A DNA stretch of 64,000 nucleotides from an uncultured Mediterraneibacter sp. (GTDB lineage Bacteria; Bacillota; Clostridia; Lachnospirales; Lachnospiraceae). Positions 23,834 to 33,813 of this stretch are shown here, piece after piece. Every line of letters starts with the position of its first letter. Within the stretch, counting starts at the first letter, position 1. The stretch spans positions 1 through 64,000 of the forward strand of contig NZ_CAKRDI010000002.1 in assembly GCF_934309415.1 (NCBI RefSeq). Direction: 5' to 3'. The notes below the pieces were generated by a model. That model did not search any database and was not told the DNA's origin. It saw nothing but the letters and a program-made list of their open reading frames with translations. Both the position numbers and the translations under genes were made by a program.

Positions 23834-24622
23834 ATGGGTAACACCAGATTTATGATTTCTGAAGCGGCTAAGAAAGTCCAGGTAGAATCACATGTTCTCC
23901 GTTACTGGGAAGATGAACTTGGAATTAAGATCTGTCGTACAGAAATGGGACATCGATATTATACCGAAGATGACATTCAGCTTTTCCGCTGTATTAAAAA
24001 ACTTAAGAATGAAGGAATGCTTTTAAGAGATTTGAAGCCTCTGATACCCGAATTACAGGCAACTAAAATGAAGATGCAGGAGAATACCAAAGGACAGAAA
24101 AAATCGTCTGTAGCACCTTCTCAGACATCTTCTACGTCAATTAAAACCTCAGACAATGTTATTTCATCCGCTTCTGGCACATCCGACTCGTCTGCACCTG
24201 AAACAACAGATCTGAAGTCTTCTAAGAAAAATGAACATAATAAAGCAAACCAGATTGAGTCAACTTCTACAGAACTCAAACCCGTTACAACTTCCGGTGT
24301 TTCTTCAATTCCCGATACAGTTTCATCAACTCCGGAACCGGCCGATGTGATCACAGTCACTCAACTGGAACAGGTGCGTTCTCTGATCGGTGACGTCCTT
24401 GCAGAAGTTGTAACTGACAATAATGACGTGTTAAAAAAAGACATCAGCAAGTCTGTAACTACTGATGTCATGCGGGAAATGGATTTTCTTTTCCAGGCGA
24501 AGGAACGCCGGGAAGAAGAACATTTCCGTAAACTGGACTGCCTCATCCGCCAACAACAGGCAAGCCGCCGCGAAAGCGTCAAAGGCAATCCTCTTTTAAA
24601 ATTGAAAAAAATTCTTACATAA
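23834..24622 (+). CDS. MerR-type HTH protein with Ser/Thr-rich linker and C-terminal helix
   Basis: 262 residues. The N-terminal 70 form a MerR winged helix (FMISEAAKKVQVESHVLRYW... GHRYYTEDDIQLFRCIKKL). A long low-complexity Ser/Thr/Pro linker (about 85-175) leads to a helical segment (TQLEQVRSLIGDVLAEVV) and a basic C-terminus (RKLDCLIRQQQASRRESVKG). It has no effector-binding domain, so it is not a classical MerR sensor. The layout resembles chromosome-organising proteins such as RacA, which is only an analogy. AGGAGG precedes the ATG. Confidence 0.7.
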   Translation: MGNTRFMISEAAKKVQVESHVLRYWEDELGIKICRTEMGHRYYTEDDIQLFRCIKKLKNEGMLLRDLKPLIPELQATKMKMQENTKGQKKSSVAPSQTSSTSIKTSDNVISSASGTSDSSAPETTDLKSSKKNEHNKANQIESTSTELKPVTTSGVSSIPDTVSSTPEPADVITVTQLEQVRSLIGDVLAEVVTDNNDVLKKDISKSVTTDVMREMDFLFQAKERREEEHFRKLDCLIRQQQASRRESVKGNPLLKLKKILT

Positions 24623-24673
24623 ATACTGTAACTGTATATGGAACTGTTTTCTGCAAGATGCATCTCGCATCTA

Positions 24674-26026
24674 CTATTCCTGCTCCTGCTGCCGCAGTTC
24701 GTTGCCGAACCGGGTGTACTGCGGCATCCAGGCAAGTCGGACCGTACCGATCGGGCCATTTCTCTGCTTGGCTATGATAATCTCTGCAATGTTCTTATCT
24801 TCCGTATCAGGATTATAATAATCATCTCGATAAATAAACATACAGACGTCGGCATCCTGCTCGATTGCTCCGGATTCTCGAAGGTCAGACAGCATCGGAC
24901 GCTTGTCTGTTCTCTGCTCTACCGCACGGCTCAACTGCGACAGCGCAATTACAGGAACGTTCAGCTCACGTGCAAGTCCTTTCAGAGATCTTGAAATTTC
25001 AGAAATTTCCTGCTGACGACTTTCGTTCTTACGGCTGTTACTCCCACTCATCAACTGCAGGTAGTCGATGATGATCAGATCCAGTCCCATCTCCAGCTTG
25101 TATTTTCTACATTTTGAACGCATCTCTGAAATTGTAATACCGGAAGTATCATCAATGATCATACGGGAGGATCCAATTGTTCCAGCTCCTTCGATCAGTT
25201 TTTCCCAGTCTGTATCTGACAGATTACCTGTTCTTAAGATCTGCGCATCTACATGGGATTCCAGTGAAAACAGACGATTTACGAGCTGTTCCTTGGACAT
25301 CTCGAGACTGAAGATCGCTACTGCCAGATTCTGACGGAATGCCACATGCTGTGCAATATTCAATACAAACGCTGTCTTACCCATAGAAGGACGGGCTGCA
25401 ATCAGTACCAGGTCTGAGCGCTGCAGACCGGATAACTTATAATCCAGATCAATAAATCCTGTCGGAATACCTGTGACTGTCCCCTTTGTCTTCGATGCAC
25501 GTTCAATTACATCCAACGCATTTAAGACAACCTGTTTGATTGGAACATACTCCTCAGAATTTCCGTTCTCTGCCAGTTCAAAGACCTGTTTCTGGGCATC
25601 TTCCAGAATCTCCTCCAGCGGCTGATTCTGAAGATAACATGCATTCGCTGTTTCTTCATTCACCTTGATCAGACGACGCATGATGGATTTTTCACGGACA
25701 ATCTCCGCGTAATACTTCACGTTCGCAGAAGTCTGCGTTCCTGTCAGCAAGTCTCTCGCAAACTCCATACTGCTGATCTCCGGCGGAACATTCTTTTCTT
25801 TCAAATATTCCTGCAATGTAATCAGATCTACCGGTTTACCTGCCTGGAATAATTCCACGACTGAATCAAACAGAATTCCATATGCCGTCTGGTAAAAATC
25901 TTCCCCTGATAACATCTCGGAGGCCACCGTGATGGCCTCCTTGTTCATCAGCATTGATCCGAGCACTGCCTGCTCTGCCTCCACACTGTGCGGAGGAATT
26001 CTTTTCATTGCTGCTTCTATATCCAT
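24674..26026 (-). CDS. dnaB: Replicative DNA helicase
   Basis: A 450-residue DnaB-type hexameric helicase (named DnaC in Bacillus). The N-terminal primase-interacting domain (HSVEAEQAVLGSMLMNKEAI) is followed by the RecA-like domain with Walker A AARPSMGKTAFVLNIAQHVA, Walker B LIIIDYLQLMSG and DnaB motif 4 region LSQLSRAVEQRTDKRPMLSD. It unwinds DNA at the replication fork. It ends the leftward gdpP-rplI-dnaB set, a common Firmicutes order, with a 15-base gap to rplI. It is convergent with the MerR-like gene. Confidence 0.97.
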   Translation of the reverse strand: MDIEAAMKRIPPHSVEAEQAVLGSMLMNKEAITVASEMLSGEDFYQTAYGILFDSVVELFQAGKPVDLITLQEYLKEKNVPPEISSMEFARDLLTGTQTSANVKYYAEIVREKSIMRRLIKVNEETANACYLQNQPLEEILEDAQKQVFELAENGNSEEYVPIKQVVLNALDVIERASKTKGTVTGIPTGFIDLDYKLSGLQRSDLVLIAARPSMGKTAFVLNIAQHVAFRQNLAVAIFSLEMSKEQLVNRLFSLESHVDAQILRTGNLSDTDWEKLIEGAGTIGSSRMIIDDTSGITISEMRSKCRKYKLEMGLDLIIIDYLQLMSGSNSRKNESRQQEISEISRSLKGLARELNVPVIALSQLSRAVEQRTDKRPMLSDLRESGAIEQDADVCMFIYRDDYYNPDTEDKNIAEIIIAKQRNGPIGTVRLAWMPQYTRFGNELRQQEQE

Positions 26027-26041
26027 AAAGACTCTGTCTCC

Positions 26042-26491
26042 TTATGCCTCTTCTTTAACAACAACCTTCAGTTCTGCTGTTACTTCCGGGTGAAGTTTCA
26101 CAGATACAATATGTGTACCAAGTGTCTTGATTGCTTCTTTTAACTGAATCTTCTTCTTGTCTACATCCAGATTCATCTGCTTCTTAACAGCCTCTGCGAT
26201 TTCTTTGCTTGATACAGAACCAAATGTTCTTCCGCCTTCTCCGACTTTGATGTGAGCTACGATCTGACCTGCAGAAAGTTCTTTTGCCAGCTCTTTTGCT
26301 GCTTCCAGATTCTCTTCTGCAATCTTCTTCTCGTTGTTCTTCTGAAGCTTCAGATCATTTAAGTTCTTTCCTGTCGCCTCTACTCCTACTTTCTTTTTCA
26401 AAATAAAGTTTCTTGCATATCCGTCATTTACATCTACGATTTCTCCCTTTTTTCCAAGAGATTTTACATCCTGTAATAAAATAACTTTCAT
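26042..26491 (-). CDS. rplI: 50S ribosomal protein L9
   Basis: 149 residues with the L9 N-domain signature ([31 protein letters not shown]), the long connecting helix ([22 protein letters not shown]) and the C-domain ([20 protein letters not shown]). It is a standard-length large-subunit protein that begins two bases after gdpP ends. Confidence 0.98.
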   Translation of the reverse strand: MKVILLQDVKSLGKKGEIVDVNDGYARNFILKKKVGVEATGKNLNDLKLQKNNEKKIAEENLEAAKELAKELSAGQIVAHIKVGEGGRTFGSVSSKEIAEAVKKQMNLDVDKKKIQLKEAIKTLGTHIVSVKLHPEVTAELKVVVKEEA

Positions 26492-26493
26492 TC

Positions 26494-28539
26494 TTATATA
26501 TCTCCTTCTTCTATCATTTTATCAATTGTCTCTTTCAGAGCATTGATTGCTTCTTCCATATTGGTATGGTCAAACTGGGCTCCGGCAGAATTGATATGAC
26601 CGCCGCCTCCAAGTTTTTCCGCAATAATCTGAACATTTACTTCATCGATTGATCTTGCACTCAGGAAGATCTTTCCCTCATATTCTGTCATGACAAAGGA
26701 TGCTTTGATACCACTGATATCTAGCAGTTCATTCGCTGTCTGTGCCGCAAGTACCGTCGGGCTGTCGATATCGCTCGGGCATCTTGCAATTGCATATTGC
26801 TTCTTATAAACTTCTGCATGGCGCATTGCCTCTGCTTTTGCGCGGTAGGATGCCATATCATCACGGAACATCTTACGCACTCTCGTGATGTCTGCTCCAC
26901 ATCTTCTCAGGAATGCTGCCGCCTCAAAGGTTCTTACACCCGTACGGTTCATAAAGTTTCTTGTGTCGATCATAATTCCCGCATACAGGCAGTCTGCTTC
27001 AACAGAAGGGAACTTGATATCGTCTACAATGTACTGTAGTACTTCTGCAACCATCTCGCAGGCAGATGATGCATACGGTTCTACATAGGACAGAACCGCA
27101 TTCTCGATAATATTGCTTCCCTGACGGTGATGATCCAGTACCGCGATCATTCTGGAACGTCTTAAAAGTTCCGGACACTCTGTCATCTGCGGTTTATTTG
27201 TATCCACAACGATGATCATCGTATTATCATTTACATAATCCAGTGCCTGATCGGATGTCAGGAAAATATCATCTTCATAAGCCGGGCTCTCTGCGATCTC
27301 GTCATAAAGCGGTCGAACAGAACCTGTTACTTCATTGATGACAATATGTGCCTTTTTCTCAAGACTTACCGCCGCACGATAAATACCCATACATGCACCA
27401 AAAGAATCCGGGTCTGCAATCTTATGTCCCATAACCATGACCTGATCCTTGGTTACAATAAACTCTCTCAGCGCCTCTGCTTTTACACGCGCCTTTACAC
27501 GCGTATTCTTGGCTGTCTGTTCTTTCTTGCCACCGAAGTATGTGATTCCGTTACAGTCTTTGATCACAGCCTGATCGCCGCCTCTGGCAAGCGCCAGGTC
27601 AATGGCTACACGTGCATACTGATAACTGAGCGCATAAGTTGCTGTATTCAATCCCAGACCAATACTTAAAGTGGCAGATCTTGCATTTCCGATATTGACC
27701 TGTTTTACTTCTTCCAGAAGTGAGAATTTGTCTTCCTTAATTCTCTTATATCCGGACTTTCGAAGTACTACGAAATACTTATCCTTCTCCAGCTTCTTAA
27801 CAATACCATCTACATCCCCAATGTATTTGTTAATCTTTCGGTCGATCAATGCCACAAGAAGTGACTGACGTACTTCCTCGACACTCTCCATGACTTCATC
27901 GTAATTATCGATGTAAATCAGTCCGGCGATCATTCGCTGATCTTCATTCTCACGAATATATGCATTCAGTTCTGTCACATCACGCATGGAAATTGCTACA
28001 AAGTATTCCTGTTCTTCCGGAAACTGCAGAAGTTCTTCTTTCTGACTGAATCCCTCAAGAGAAACTCTTCGAAGCTCTACCTGATAACTGCGTTCCCGAT
28101 ATGTCACTTCCATTTCTACGTGTTCCATATCGTCCTTCGGAAATACTCCGGAATGCAGCTCCGGTATCAGCCGGTTCAGATAACGTTCCTGTTTCTGACC
28201 TTCCATAAGAGTCTTAAAACTCTCATTGCGCCACAGGATCCTCCCGTCTTCCATTGTAATCGCATAGGGAATTGCCAGTTCTTTCAAAAGCTGGTTCTCA
28301 ATTCCTTTATACTGTGCAGAGAACTGAATCAGATCCGCGAGAATCAGAGAGCGGTTGTAAAAATACAAAGTTGCTGCGATAGCAAGATAAATGAGGATAA
28401 ATAAAGACATGATGATTCCTGCCTTTTTATCCACCATATACATCCAGATATCCATGGCAAACAGCAGAAGACTCATAATCAGCGGCCATTGCATGTACAT
28501 TCTGAGCTGTCCTTTTAGTCGCATTTTGTTTTTCTTCAT
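26494..28539 (-). CDS. gdpP: Cyclic-di-AMP phosphodiesterase GdpP
   Basis: 681 residues. Two N-terminal membrane segments (about 12-60) precede a PAS-like domain, a degenerate GGDEF domain, and a DHH/DHHA1 phosphodiesterase with [29 protein letters not shown] and the [13 protein letters not shown] block. GdpP hydrolyses c-di-AMP at the membrane and so tunes potassium, osmolyte and wall homeostasis. The neighbourhood rplI-dnaB is the typical one. Confidence 0.96.
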   Translation of the reverse strand: MKKNKMRLKGQLRMYMQWPLIMSLLLFAMDIWMYMVDKKAGIIMSLFILIYLAIAATLYFYNRSLILADLIQFSAQYKGIENQLLKELAIPYAITMEDGRILWRNESFKTLMEGQKQERYLNRLIPELHSGVFPKDDMEHVEMEVTYRERSYQVELRRVSLEGFSQKEELLQFPEEQEYFVAISMRDVTELNAYIRENEDQRMIAGLIYIDNYDEVMESVEEVRQSLLVALIDRKINKYIGDVDGIVKKLEKDKYFVVLRKSGYKRIKEDKFSLLEEVKQVNIGNARSATLSIGLGLNTATYALSYQYARVAIDLALARGGDQAVIKDCNGITYFGGKKEQTAKNTRVKARVKAEALREFIVTKDQVMVMGHKIADPDSFGACMGIYRAAVSLEKKAHIVINEVTGSVRPLYDEIAESPAYEDDIFLTSDQALDYVNDNTMIIVVDTNKPQMTECPELLRRSRMIAVLDHHRQGSNIIENAVLSYVEPYASSACEMVAEVLQYIVDDIKFPSVEADCLYAGIMIDTRNFMNRTGVRTFEAAAFLRRCGADITRVRKMFRDDMASYRAKAEAMRHAEVYKKQYAIARCPSDIDSPTVLAAQTANELLDISGIKASFVMTEYEGKIFLSARSIDEVNVQIIAEKLGGGGHINSAGAQFDHTNMEEAINALKETIDKMIEEGDI

Positions 28540-28661
28540 AATTGATACCCCGTCTAAAACTCTTTGTCTGAAGTCCTTTTATGTCTCTGTTTGTGGTTAC
28601 CGTTCACAGTATCCTGTGAATCGTTTCCTGTTCATGTATTTTCATACACTATAACGGATAC

Positions 28662-28670
28662 ATTATATCA
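28662..28670 (-). promoter_or_regulatory. Extended -10 promoter (TGATATAAT) upstream of gdpP
   Basis: On the minus strand TGA-TATAAT lies about 120 bases before the gdpP start. No strong -35 is visible. It would make gdpP-rplI-dnaB a transcription unit separate from rpsF-ssb-rpsR. Confidence 0.4.
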
Positions 28671-28723
28671 CTTTTTACTGTAAGATGCTATAATTACATT
28701 TCTCAGTATTTACCTACATTCAA

Positions 28724-28775
28724 AAAAGAAAAAGGACCAAATCCTCGAATTTCTTCAAAGATTCAATCCTTTGTA
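28724..28775 (-). terminator. Probable terminator after rpsR
   Basis: Leftward, an imperfect stem (CAAAGGAT... GGTCCTTT) ends in TTTCTTTTTT, about 20 bases beyond the rpsR stop. The stem is not strong. Confidence 0.4.
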
Positions 28776-28792
28776 TTATCTTATATTCTCAA

Positions 28793-29059
28793 TTAGTCCT
28801 GAACGTAAGGCATAAGAGAAATATGTCTAGCTCTCTTGATTGCTACTGTAAGAGCTCTCTGGTGCTTAGCACAGTTTCCTGTGATTCTTCTAGGAAGAAT
28901 TTTTCCTCTTTCAGAAACATATTTCTTTAATTTTGCTACATCCTTGTAATCGATCTCGTTATTCTCTTTACCACAGAATACGCAAACTTTTTTTCTTCTG
29001 CGAGCCGGGCCTCTTCTTTTGAATCCACCCTCTGGTCTGCTTCCTTTTTCGTAAGCCAT
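28793..29059 (-). CDS. rpsR: 30S ribosomal protein S18
   Basis: 88 residues with the S18 core ([48 protein letters not shown]) and an N-terminal CVFCGKEN segment as in zinc-type S18 variants. It lies 21 bases after ssb in the conserved rpsF-ssb-rpsR operon. Confidence 0.98.
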   Translation of the reverse strand: MAYEKGSRPEGGFKRRGPARRRKKVCVFCGKENNEIDYKDVAKLKKYVSERGKILPRRITGNCAKHQRALTVAIKRARHISLMPYVQD

Positions 29060-29080
29060 GATGGTTATCTCCTTTCCGAC

Positions 29081-29527
29081 TTAGTTAAACGGTAACTCCT
29101 CGTCGATACCATCCGGGATATTCATGAAACCATCACCAGCGTCTGCGCTTGGTGCCGGGCTTGGTGCAGCCTGATGCTGGAAGCTTGCTCTGTTAGCGTC
29201 ACTCTCAGCTCTGCTCTCTGCGAACTCCTGCTCTTCCACGATCACTTCTGTCGTATATACTTTTACGCCATCTTTGTTCGTGTAGCTTCCTGTCTGGATA
29301 CGACCGGAAACAGAAACACGCATGCCCTGACGGAAATATTTCTCAGCAAACTCAGCGGAACGTCCGAATACAACACACGGAATAAAATCCGCTGTCGGCT
29401 CACCGTCTCTCTTGAATCTGCGATCTACTGCAACTGTATATCTCGCAACTGCTGTAGCGTTATCTCCCTGTGAATATCTCACTTCTGGATCTCTTGTCAA
29501 CCGTCCTACTAAAACTGCTTTATTCAT
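29081..29527 (-). CDS. ssb: Single-stranded DNA-binding protein
   Basis: 148 residues: an OB fold beginning MNKAVLVGRLTRDPEVRY, with the IPCVVFGRSAEFAEKYF segment, then a Pro/Ala-rich tail and the acidic tip DGIDEELPFN that recruits partner proteins. It sits between rpsF and rpsR as is usual in Firmicutes. Confidence 0.97.
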   Translation of the reverse strand: MNKAVLVGRLTRDPEVRYSQGDNATAVARYTVAVDRRFKRDGEPTADFIPCVVFGRSAEFAEKYFRQGMRVSVSGRIQTGSYTNKDGVKVYTTEVIVEEQEFAESRAESDANRASFQHQAAPSPAPSADAGDGFMNIPDGIDEELPFN

Positions 29528-29543
29528 ATATACCTCTTTCCGC

Positions 29544-29837
29544 TTATGCTTCCTGTTTCACGCATAAATATCTGAGTACACTGTCCATAATGCGGATACG
29601 CTGCTCCACCTCTGCAGGAACTGTGCTTTCAGCCTCAAAGTGGATGAAGTAATAAAATCCTTCTTTCATCTTCTGAATTTCATAAGCGAATCTTCTCTTG
29701 CCCCACTCATCAACGTCTGTGATGTTTCCGCCACAGCGAGTGACCATAGCTTTTACTTTCTCGATTACATCCGCTCTTGCTTCGTCTTCGAGTTTTGCGC
29801 TTACAACAACAGCTAATTCATACTTGTTCATGCTCAT
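29544..29837 (-). CDS. rpsF: 30S ribosomal protein S6
   Basis: 97 residues with S6 features (KYELAVVVSAKLEDEARADVIEKV, a central WGKRRFAYEIQKMKEGFYY and IRIMDSVLRYLCVKQE). It is the first gene of rpsF-ssb-rpsR. The 5' region at 29838-29900 has GC-rich complementary stretches (CCCGG...GGGGG) that may form the S6:S18-binding autoregulatory leader, which is not proven here. Confidence 0.98.
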   Translation of the reverse strand: MSMNKYELAVVVSAKLEDEARADVIEKVKAMVTRCGGNITDVDEWGKRRFAYEIQKMKEGFYYFIHFEAESTVPAEVEQRIRIMDSVLRYLCVKQEA

Positions 29838-29961
29838 TTACCTCCTTATGGTCTCTTGGCCCCCGATCCTTTGCCGGGAACAAGGAAATTTGGATCACTG
29901 ATGGATACTAATTCCAACAGCATGTCACAATTTGACATGATACCATATCTCATCAATTGTT

Positions 29962-30150
29962 TCAAGCTTTTTTTGTAATTTGTCTTGTATTTTTTTCAAC
30001 CAATTTTCTCGGCACCATAATCTGATGTCCGCATCCCATACATTTCAGTCTGAAGTCAGCACCTACACGAAGTACTTCCCATTCCTGACTTCCGCATGGA
30101 TGAGGTTTTTTCATCTTTATAACATCTCCGATGTCAAATCTGTCTGCCAT
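29962..30150 (-). CDS. DUF951 family protein
   Basis: 62 residues: DIGDVIKMKKPHPCGSQEWEVLR followed by DFRLKCMGCGHQIMVPR. The conserved Cys residues (PCG and KCMGCG) suggest zinc binding. It is widespread in Firmicutes and often near rpsF; its function is unknown. The ATG is preceded by AAGGAAAGGAC. Confidence 0.9.
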   Translation of the reverse strand: MADRFDIGDVIKMKKPHPCGSQEWEVLRVGADFRLKCMGCGHQIMVPRKLVEKNTRQITKKA

Positions 30151-30176
30151 GTTTTCTGTCCTTTCCTTCTTCTGTT

Positions 30177-30209
30177 GTTACTGTTCACAGGTAACCTGTA
30201 AACAGCAAC
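30177..30209. repeat. 33-bp palindromic repeat family B, solo copy
   Basis: A GTTACTGTTCACAG...CTGTAAACAGCAAC hairpin between DUF951 and srtB, directly next to a truncated family D element. Confidence 0.75.
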
Positions 30210-30212
30210 CAG

Positions 30213-30300
30213 TCAAGCGGATATTCGCAATCCGCTTCGCTACTTGCTCATAACCGAATAACTGCTCCGCAGTTTATCAGAAGGAGCTTGCACTTCTTCT
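30213..30300 (+). repeat. Family D repeat, truncated copy
   Basis: The first 85 or so bases match the full copies at 36379-36541 and 59018-59180 (TCAAGCGGATATTCGC onward) and end after AGGAGCTTGCAC, just before the sortase stop. The right half is missing. Confidence 0.85.
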
Positions 30301-30312
30301 GTGGATTCTCTT

Positions 30313-31143
30313 TTAGTCAGATCCACCCACTTCTTCTGTCAGTACTCCCTGTAAAAGGAAACGTTCATCTTCTTTCACATTCGTACAAGTGGAAAGACTG
30401 ACAATCTGGGAATCTTTATTTACTTCCACATCCACATCATAATTGGACGTATCTCTGCACAACTGGATGTACTCTTCAAATTCCTCATCTGTCGCATAAC
30501 TCAGATTATAATTATCTGCCGTATCCTTTACCACACCCGCTGAAAATACGGTATAAGTCCGCACCTTTCCATCCGGTGTATAGATATAGAAATAAGGATG
30601 CTCCTTGCAGAAGGCTTCCTTCTCATATTCTTTTAACTGTGAGAACATCTCTCCGCCAAGCTTCAGATTATGTCCATAGATCATCGTATTCCTGTCTGAG
30701 AAATCTGAATGATTATTCATGTCCATGAAGATTGCTCCAAGTTTATTGTCATTTGCTGTAAACGTCTTTGTCAGATATTCTTCATTATCTGAACTTTTTA
30801 CTACCGGATAACTGATGATAGACGGTTCCTCAAATCGGATCCACGCAACAGTATCTGCATTTTCTTTTAGCAGTGCATCAAAATCCACACTGAATCCCGT
30901 TCCACTTTCTTCTTCTCCTGCCTGACTGTTGTCTGTTGTCTCAATCGCAAGATCTTTGATCTTGTCATATTCTTTTCCACCGGAATAATAAGGCACTGTC
31001 ATCTGGATCAGACGGAACAATGAATAAACAAATACACAGACTGCTATAATCAGTACCAGGATTGATCCAAATCCATTTCCATTCTTTTTTCTCTCAACTC
31101 TTTGTCTTCGTCGACGACGCCGTCTTCTTTTATTATTAGCCAT
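30313..31143 (-). CDS. srtB: Class B sortase
   Basis: 276 residues. A strongly basic N-terminus (KRRRRRRRRQR) precedes a signal anchor (about 26-45), and the sortase domain has catalytic His158 (MIYGHNLK), Cys253 in SLSTCTNV and Arg261 (DERFLLQ). Class B enzymes attach particular surface proteins or pilin-like subunits to the wall. No candidate substrate with a sorting signal is encoded nearby. Confidence 0.93.
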   Translation of the reverse strand: MANNKRRRRRRRRQRVERKKNGNGFGSILVLIIAVCVFVYSLFRLIQMTVPYYSGGKEYDKIKDLAIETTDNSQAGEEESGTGFSVDFDALLKENADTVAWIRFEEPSIISYPVVKSSDNEEYLTKTFTANDNKLGAIFMDMNNHSDFSDRNTMIYGHNLKLGGEMFSQLKEYEKEAFCKEHPYFYIYTPDGKVRTYTVFSAGVVKDTADNYNLSYATDEEFEEYIQLCRDTSNYDVDVEVNKDSQIVSLSTCTNVKEDERFLLQGVLTEEVGGSD

Positions 31144-31300
31144 TTATTTTCTGCCACTAAAAACAGATGTATCTCTATACCTGTTTGCTGAATCGATGTC
31201 TCTATATTTTTTTACAGATCAGATACAGTATTCATCACCAGTAGCTTTTCCTTTCTTAAATTTCATTTTCACAAAATTCTCTTTAAATGTTTATCACCCT

Positions 31301-31936
31301 TTAGAATCCAAGATTCTCATCCACAAGAATGATTTTAAATCTTCCCTTGGCTTTGCTGAATCTTGTCACAAGGATCTGACAACAGATACATGCCGGACTC
31401 TTACAGTCAAAGCAACTTCCGTTCTTTGAACATGGCGTATCAATTCCAAAACGCTGTGCATTGATCGGAGCTGCTTCATTTCTTGCTCTGCTCATTGCAT
31501 CTTCCTGTGTCTTCACTACTTTATTCATCCCAACGATCAGAAGTACATTCTTTGGGCCGAACGAATATGCTGCCACACGGTTTGCATTTCCGTCAATATT
31601 AATAAATACTCCGTCTTCGCTCATGGCATTGACACTTCCAAGAAACCAGTCACTGGTAAATGCTTTCAGGGCAATCTCATTCTTTTCTTCCGGAGTTTCT
31701 ACTTTATCTCTGTCATAGAATTCATAATTGCCGGAACAGACTGCATCATAAAGACCACATTCTTTTACAGATGACGCTCCACCCATATTGATCGTGCTTC
31801 CTTCCGGGATCAATTCCAGTGCCTTTTTTACAGCTTCTTCCTTTGTCTCTACATAATATGCTTCCATATTTCTGGATTCAAGCGCTTTTACCACACGTTT
31901 TCCAAGAACTTCATTTCTCATTTTTCTTACATCCAT
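31301..31936 (-). CDS. LUD-domain (LutC/YkgG-like) protein
   Basis: 211 residues from the ATG at 31936 (MDVRKMRNEVLGKRVV), which follows AAAAGAGG; the longer frame lacks a ribosome site. LUD-domain features include YYVETKEEAVKKALELIPEGSTINMGGASSVKECG and FGPKNVLLIVGMNKVV. A C-terminal Cys-rich stretch (CSKNGSCFDCKSPACICC) is probably metal-binding. The family acts in lactate oxidation, but no LutA/LutB gene is here, so the substrate is unknown. Confidence 0.85.
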   Translation of the reverse strand: MDVRKMRNEVLGKRVVKALESRNMEAYYVETKEEAVKKALELIPEGSTINMGGASSVKECGLYDAVCSGNYEFYDRDKVETPEEKNEIALKAFTSDWFLGSVNAMSEDGVFINIDGNANRVAAYSFGPKNVLLIVGMNKVVKTQEDAMSRARNEAAPINAQRFGIDTPCSKNGSCFDCKSPACICCQILVTRFSKAKGRFKIILVDENLGF

Positions 31937-32067
31937 ACTGTAAACCTCTTTTCTATAATCTTTATTTCGATTGCCTGTATCTGATTCTCCATCATAAAGA
32001 GTTCCGGCAAGAAGTTGCCGGATCAACCTCAAATGCTATAGTTTCGAAAGCTTTTCCCATAACTACT

Positions 32068-32233
32068 CTAGAGTGTGTCTGAAAAATGCTTTCTGCAAGA
32101 TATATGTCACAATTTGTGGGAGATTTTGTTTGAATGAGGGCGGCGTAGCGGGCTACGTCAACCGAATGAAGACAAAATATACCGCAAAGTGGGGCATGTA
32201 GATTGCAGGAATGATTTTTCAGACACGCTCTAG
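32068..32233 (+). repeat. Palindromic repeat family C, copy 2
   Basis: 166 bases with CTAGAG...CTCTAG ends, the GTAGCGGGCTAC centre and the same inner sequence as the copy at 19486-19651. It lies between the LUD gene promoter side and the MoxR gene end. Confidence 0.95.
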
Positions 32234-32250
32234 CCAGCCACTCATTTCAT

Positions 32251-33780
32251 TTACGAAATACCGCCCCGGGCGGCCACAAGCATCTCCACATCGTCCATCT
32301 GACGTTCAATCTCCTGCTGTCTCTGGTCAAACAGAAGTCCCTTGTTATATCTGTAATAAAGATCAGAGCCATTTTCTCTTATAAACCACAGACTATAATA
32401 ATTGGCATTCAACTCTGTGATAAACGCAACCATCTCCTGACTGTCTCCAAACGCATCCTCCATAAAATGGAACACATTCTCTAACACCTGTGCTGTATGT
32501 TCTGTCTGAACATCCAGTTTTTTCGTTTCTCCTCCAAACAGCTCACGTACTTTCTCAAATTCATTTTTCTGTCCGTCAATGCTATCCTGATTCTTTTCAG
32601 CCAGCTTCATCAGGAACTGCCGGAACGTAGCAGACACTTTCTGAAAAATCCGTTCTTCTTCTTTTGTGAATGTCTCGGAACGTTTTCCACATTCGAGATC
32701 ATTTTCTACAGACTTTTCCACATCTGACAGCGAGATATCCTCCTGATGCTCGCGGAAATAAACAAGATATTCATATAATTTCGTTACATACGCATCCATC
32801 CGGAATGTATCCCGGAACATCTCTCCGAGTTTTCCGTTTAACAGACTGATGATGCTCAGATGCTCATCAAATGATGCAGCGCCAATCTTGCGAAGTGTAT
32901 TTTTGTCCCACTGTCCTTCCAGAATATCTTCCACATTATAGTCTTTTTTGTACTTATAATACAGTTCCAGATAATTCGCAAAATCTTTCGCTACGATCCG
33001 GTGCTGAAGATACTGTGTAACCACCTCGCGGTCAACCGTTTTTCCCAGCAGTTCATAAACCTGGATCAACTGCGACAGATCCTCCCAGCCACGGGCAGTC
33101 ACAAAATATTTTCCATCCACGGTATTCTCAATCCGGTAGAAATTTTCCTTTCTCAGTTCCAGATATGAAATCACTGCCGGATGCAGCCCCTGACGGTAAG
33201 CATATTCTTTCCATACTGGGAAATTCGCCTCAATCTCAATCTTCTTCAGTCGGTCCAGAGTTACCACATCAAATTCACGGACAGACTTATTATATTCCGG
33301 TGGATTTCCTGCTGCCACGATCACCCAGCCTGCCGGAATCTTCTGATTGCCAAAGGTCTTGCACTGAAGGAACTGAAGCATTGTCGGAGCAAGTGTTTCA
33401 GATACACAGTTGATCTCATCCAGGAACAGGATTCCTTCCTTCATTCCGGTCTTTTCCATCTTTTCATAAACAGATGCAATGATCTCACTCATCGTATACT
33501 CCGTCACAGAATAGGTCTTTCCTCCATATTCTCGTTCTTTGATAAACGGAAGTCCCACAGCGCTCTGACGTGTATGGTGTGTGATTGTATATGCAACCAA
33601 CCCGATCTTCAGTTCTTTTGCAATCTGTTCCATAATCTGCGTCTTTCCGATTCCCGGAGGACCCATAAGTAATACCGGTCTCTGTCGAATCTCAGGGATC
33701 CGATATTCTCCCTGCTCATCTTTCAATAAATATGCTTCCACCGCATTTTCAACTTCCTGTTTTGCGCGTTTTATATCCAC
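32251..33780 (-). CDS. MoxR-family AAA+ ATPase
   Basis: 509 residues. The AAA+ module has Walker A MGPPGIGKTQIM (39-50), Walker B GILFLDEINCVS, sensor 1 WVIVAAGNPPEYN and the Arg-finger region VTLDRLKKIEIE. A helical C-terminal half of about 250 residues has no recognised domain. MoxR ATPases act as chaperones with VWA partners, remodelling or activating target proteins. Its partner is 33 bases upstream in the same direction. Confidence 0.88.
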   Translation of the reverse strand: MDIKRAKQEVENAVEAYLLKDEQGEYRIPEIRQRPVLLMGPPGIGKTQIMEQIAKELKIGLVAYTITHHTRQSAVGLPFIKEREYGGKTYSVTEYTMSEIIASVYEKMEKTGMKEGILFLDEINCVSETLAPTMLQFLQCKTFGNQKIPAGWVIVAAGNPPEYNKSVREFDVVTLDRLKKIEIEANFPVWKEYAYRQGLHPAVISYLELRKENFYRIENTVDGKYFVTARGWEDLSQLIQVYELLGKTVDREVVTQYLQHRIVAKDFANYLELYYKYKKDYNVEDILEGQWDKNTLRKIGAASFDEHLSIISLLNGKLGEMFRDTFRMDAYVTKLYEYLVYFREHQEDISLSDVEKSVENDLECGKRSETFTKEEERIFQKVSATFRQFLMKLAEKNQDSIDGQKNEFEKVRELFGGETKKLDVQTEHTAQVLENVFHFMEDAFGDSQEMVAFITELNANYYSLWFIRENGSDLYYRYNKGLLFDQRQQEIERQMDDVEMLVAARGGIS

Positions 33781-33813
33781 CGTTCCGTCTCCTTTTTATT
33801 GCTGGTTGTCTCC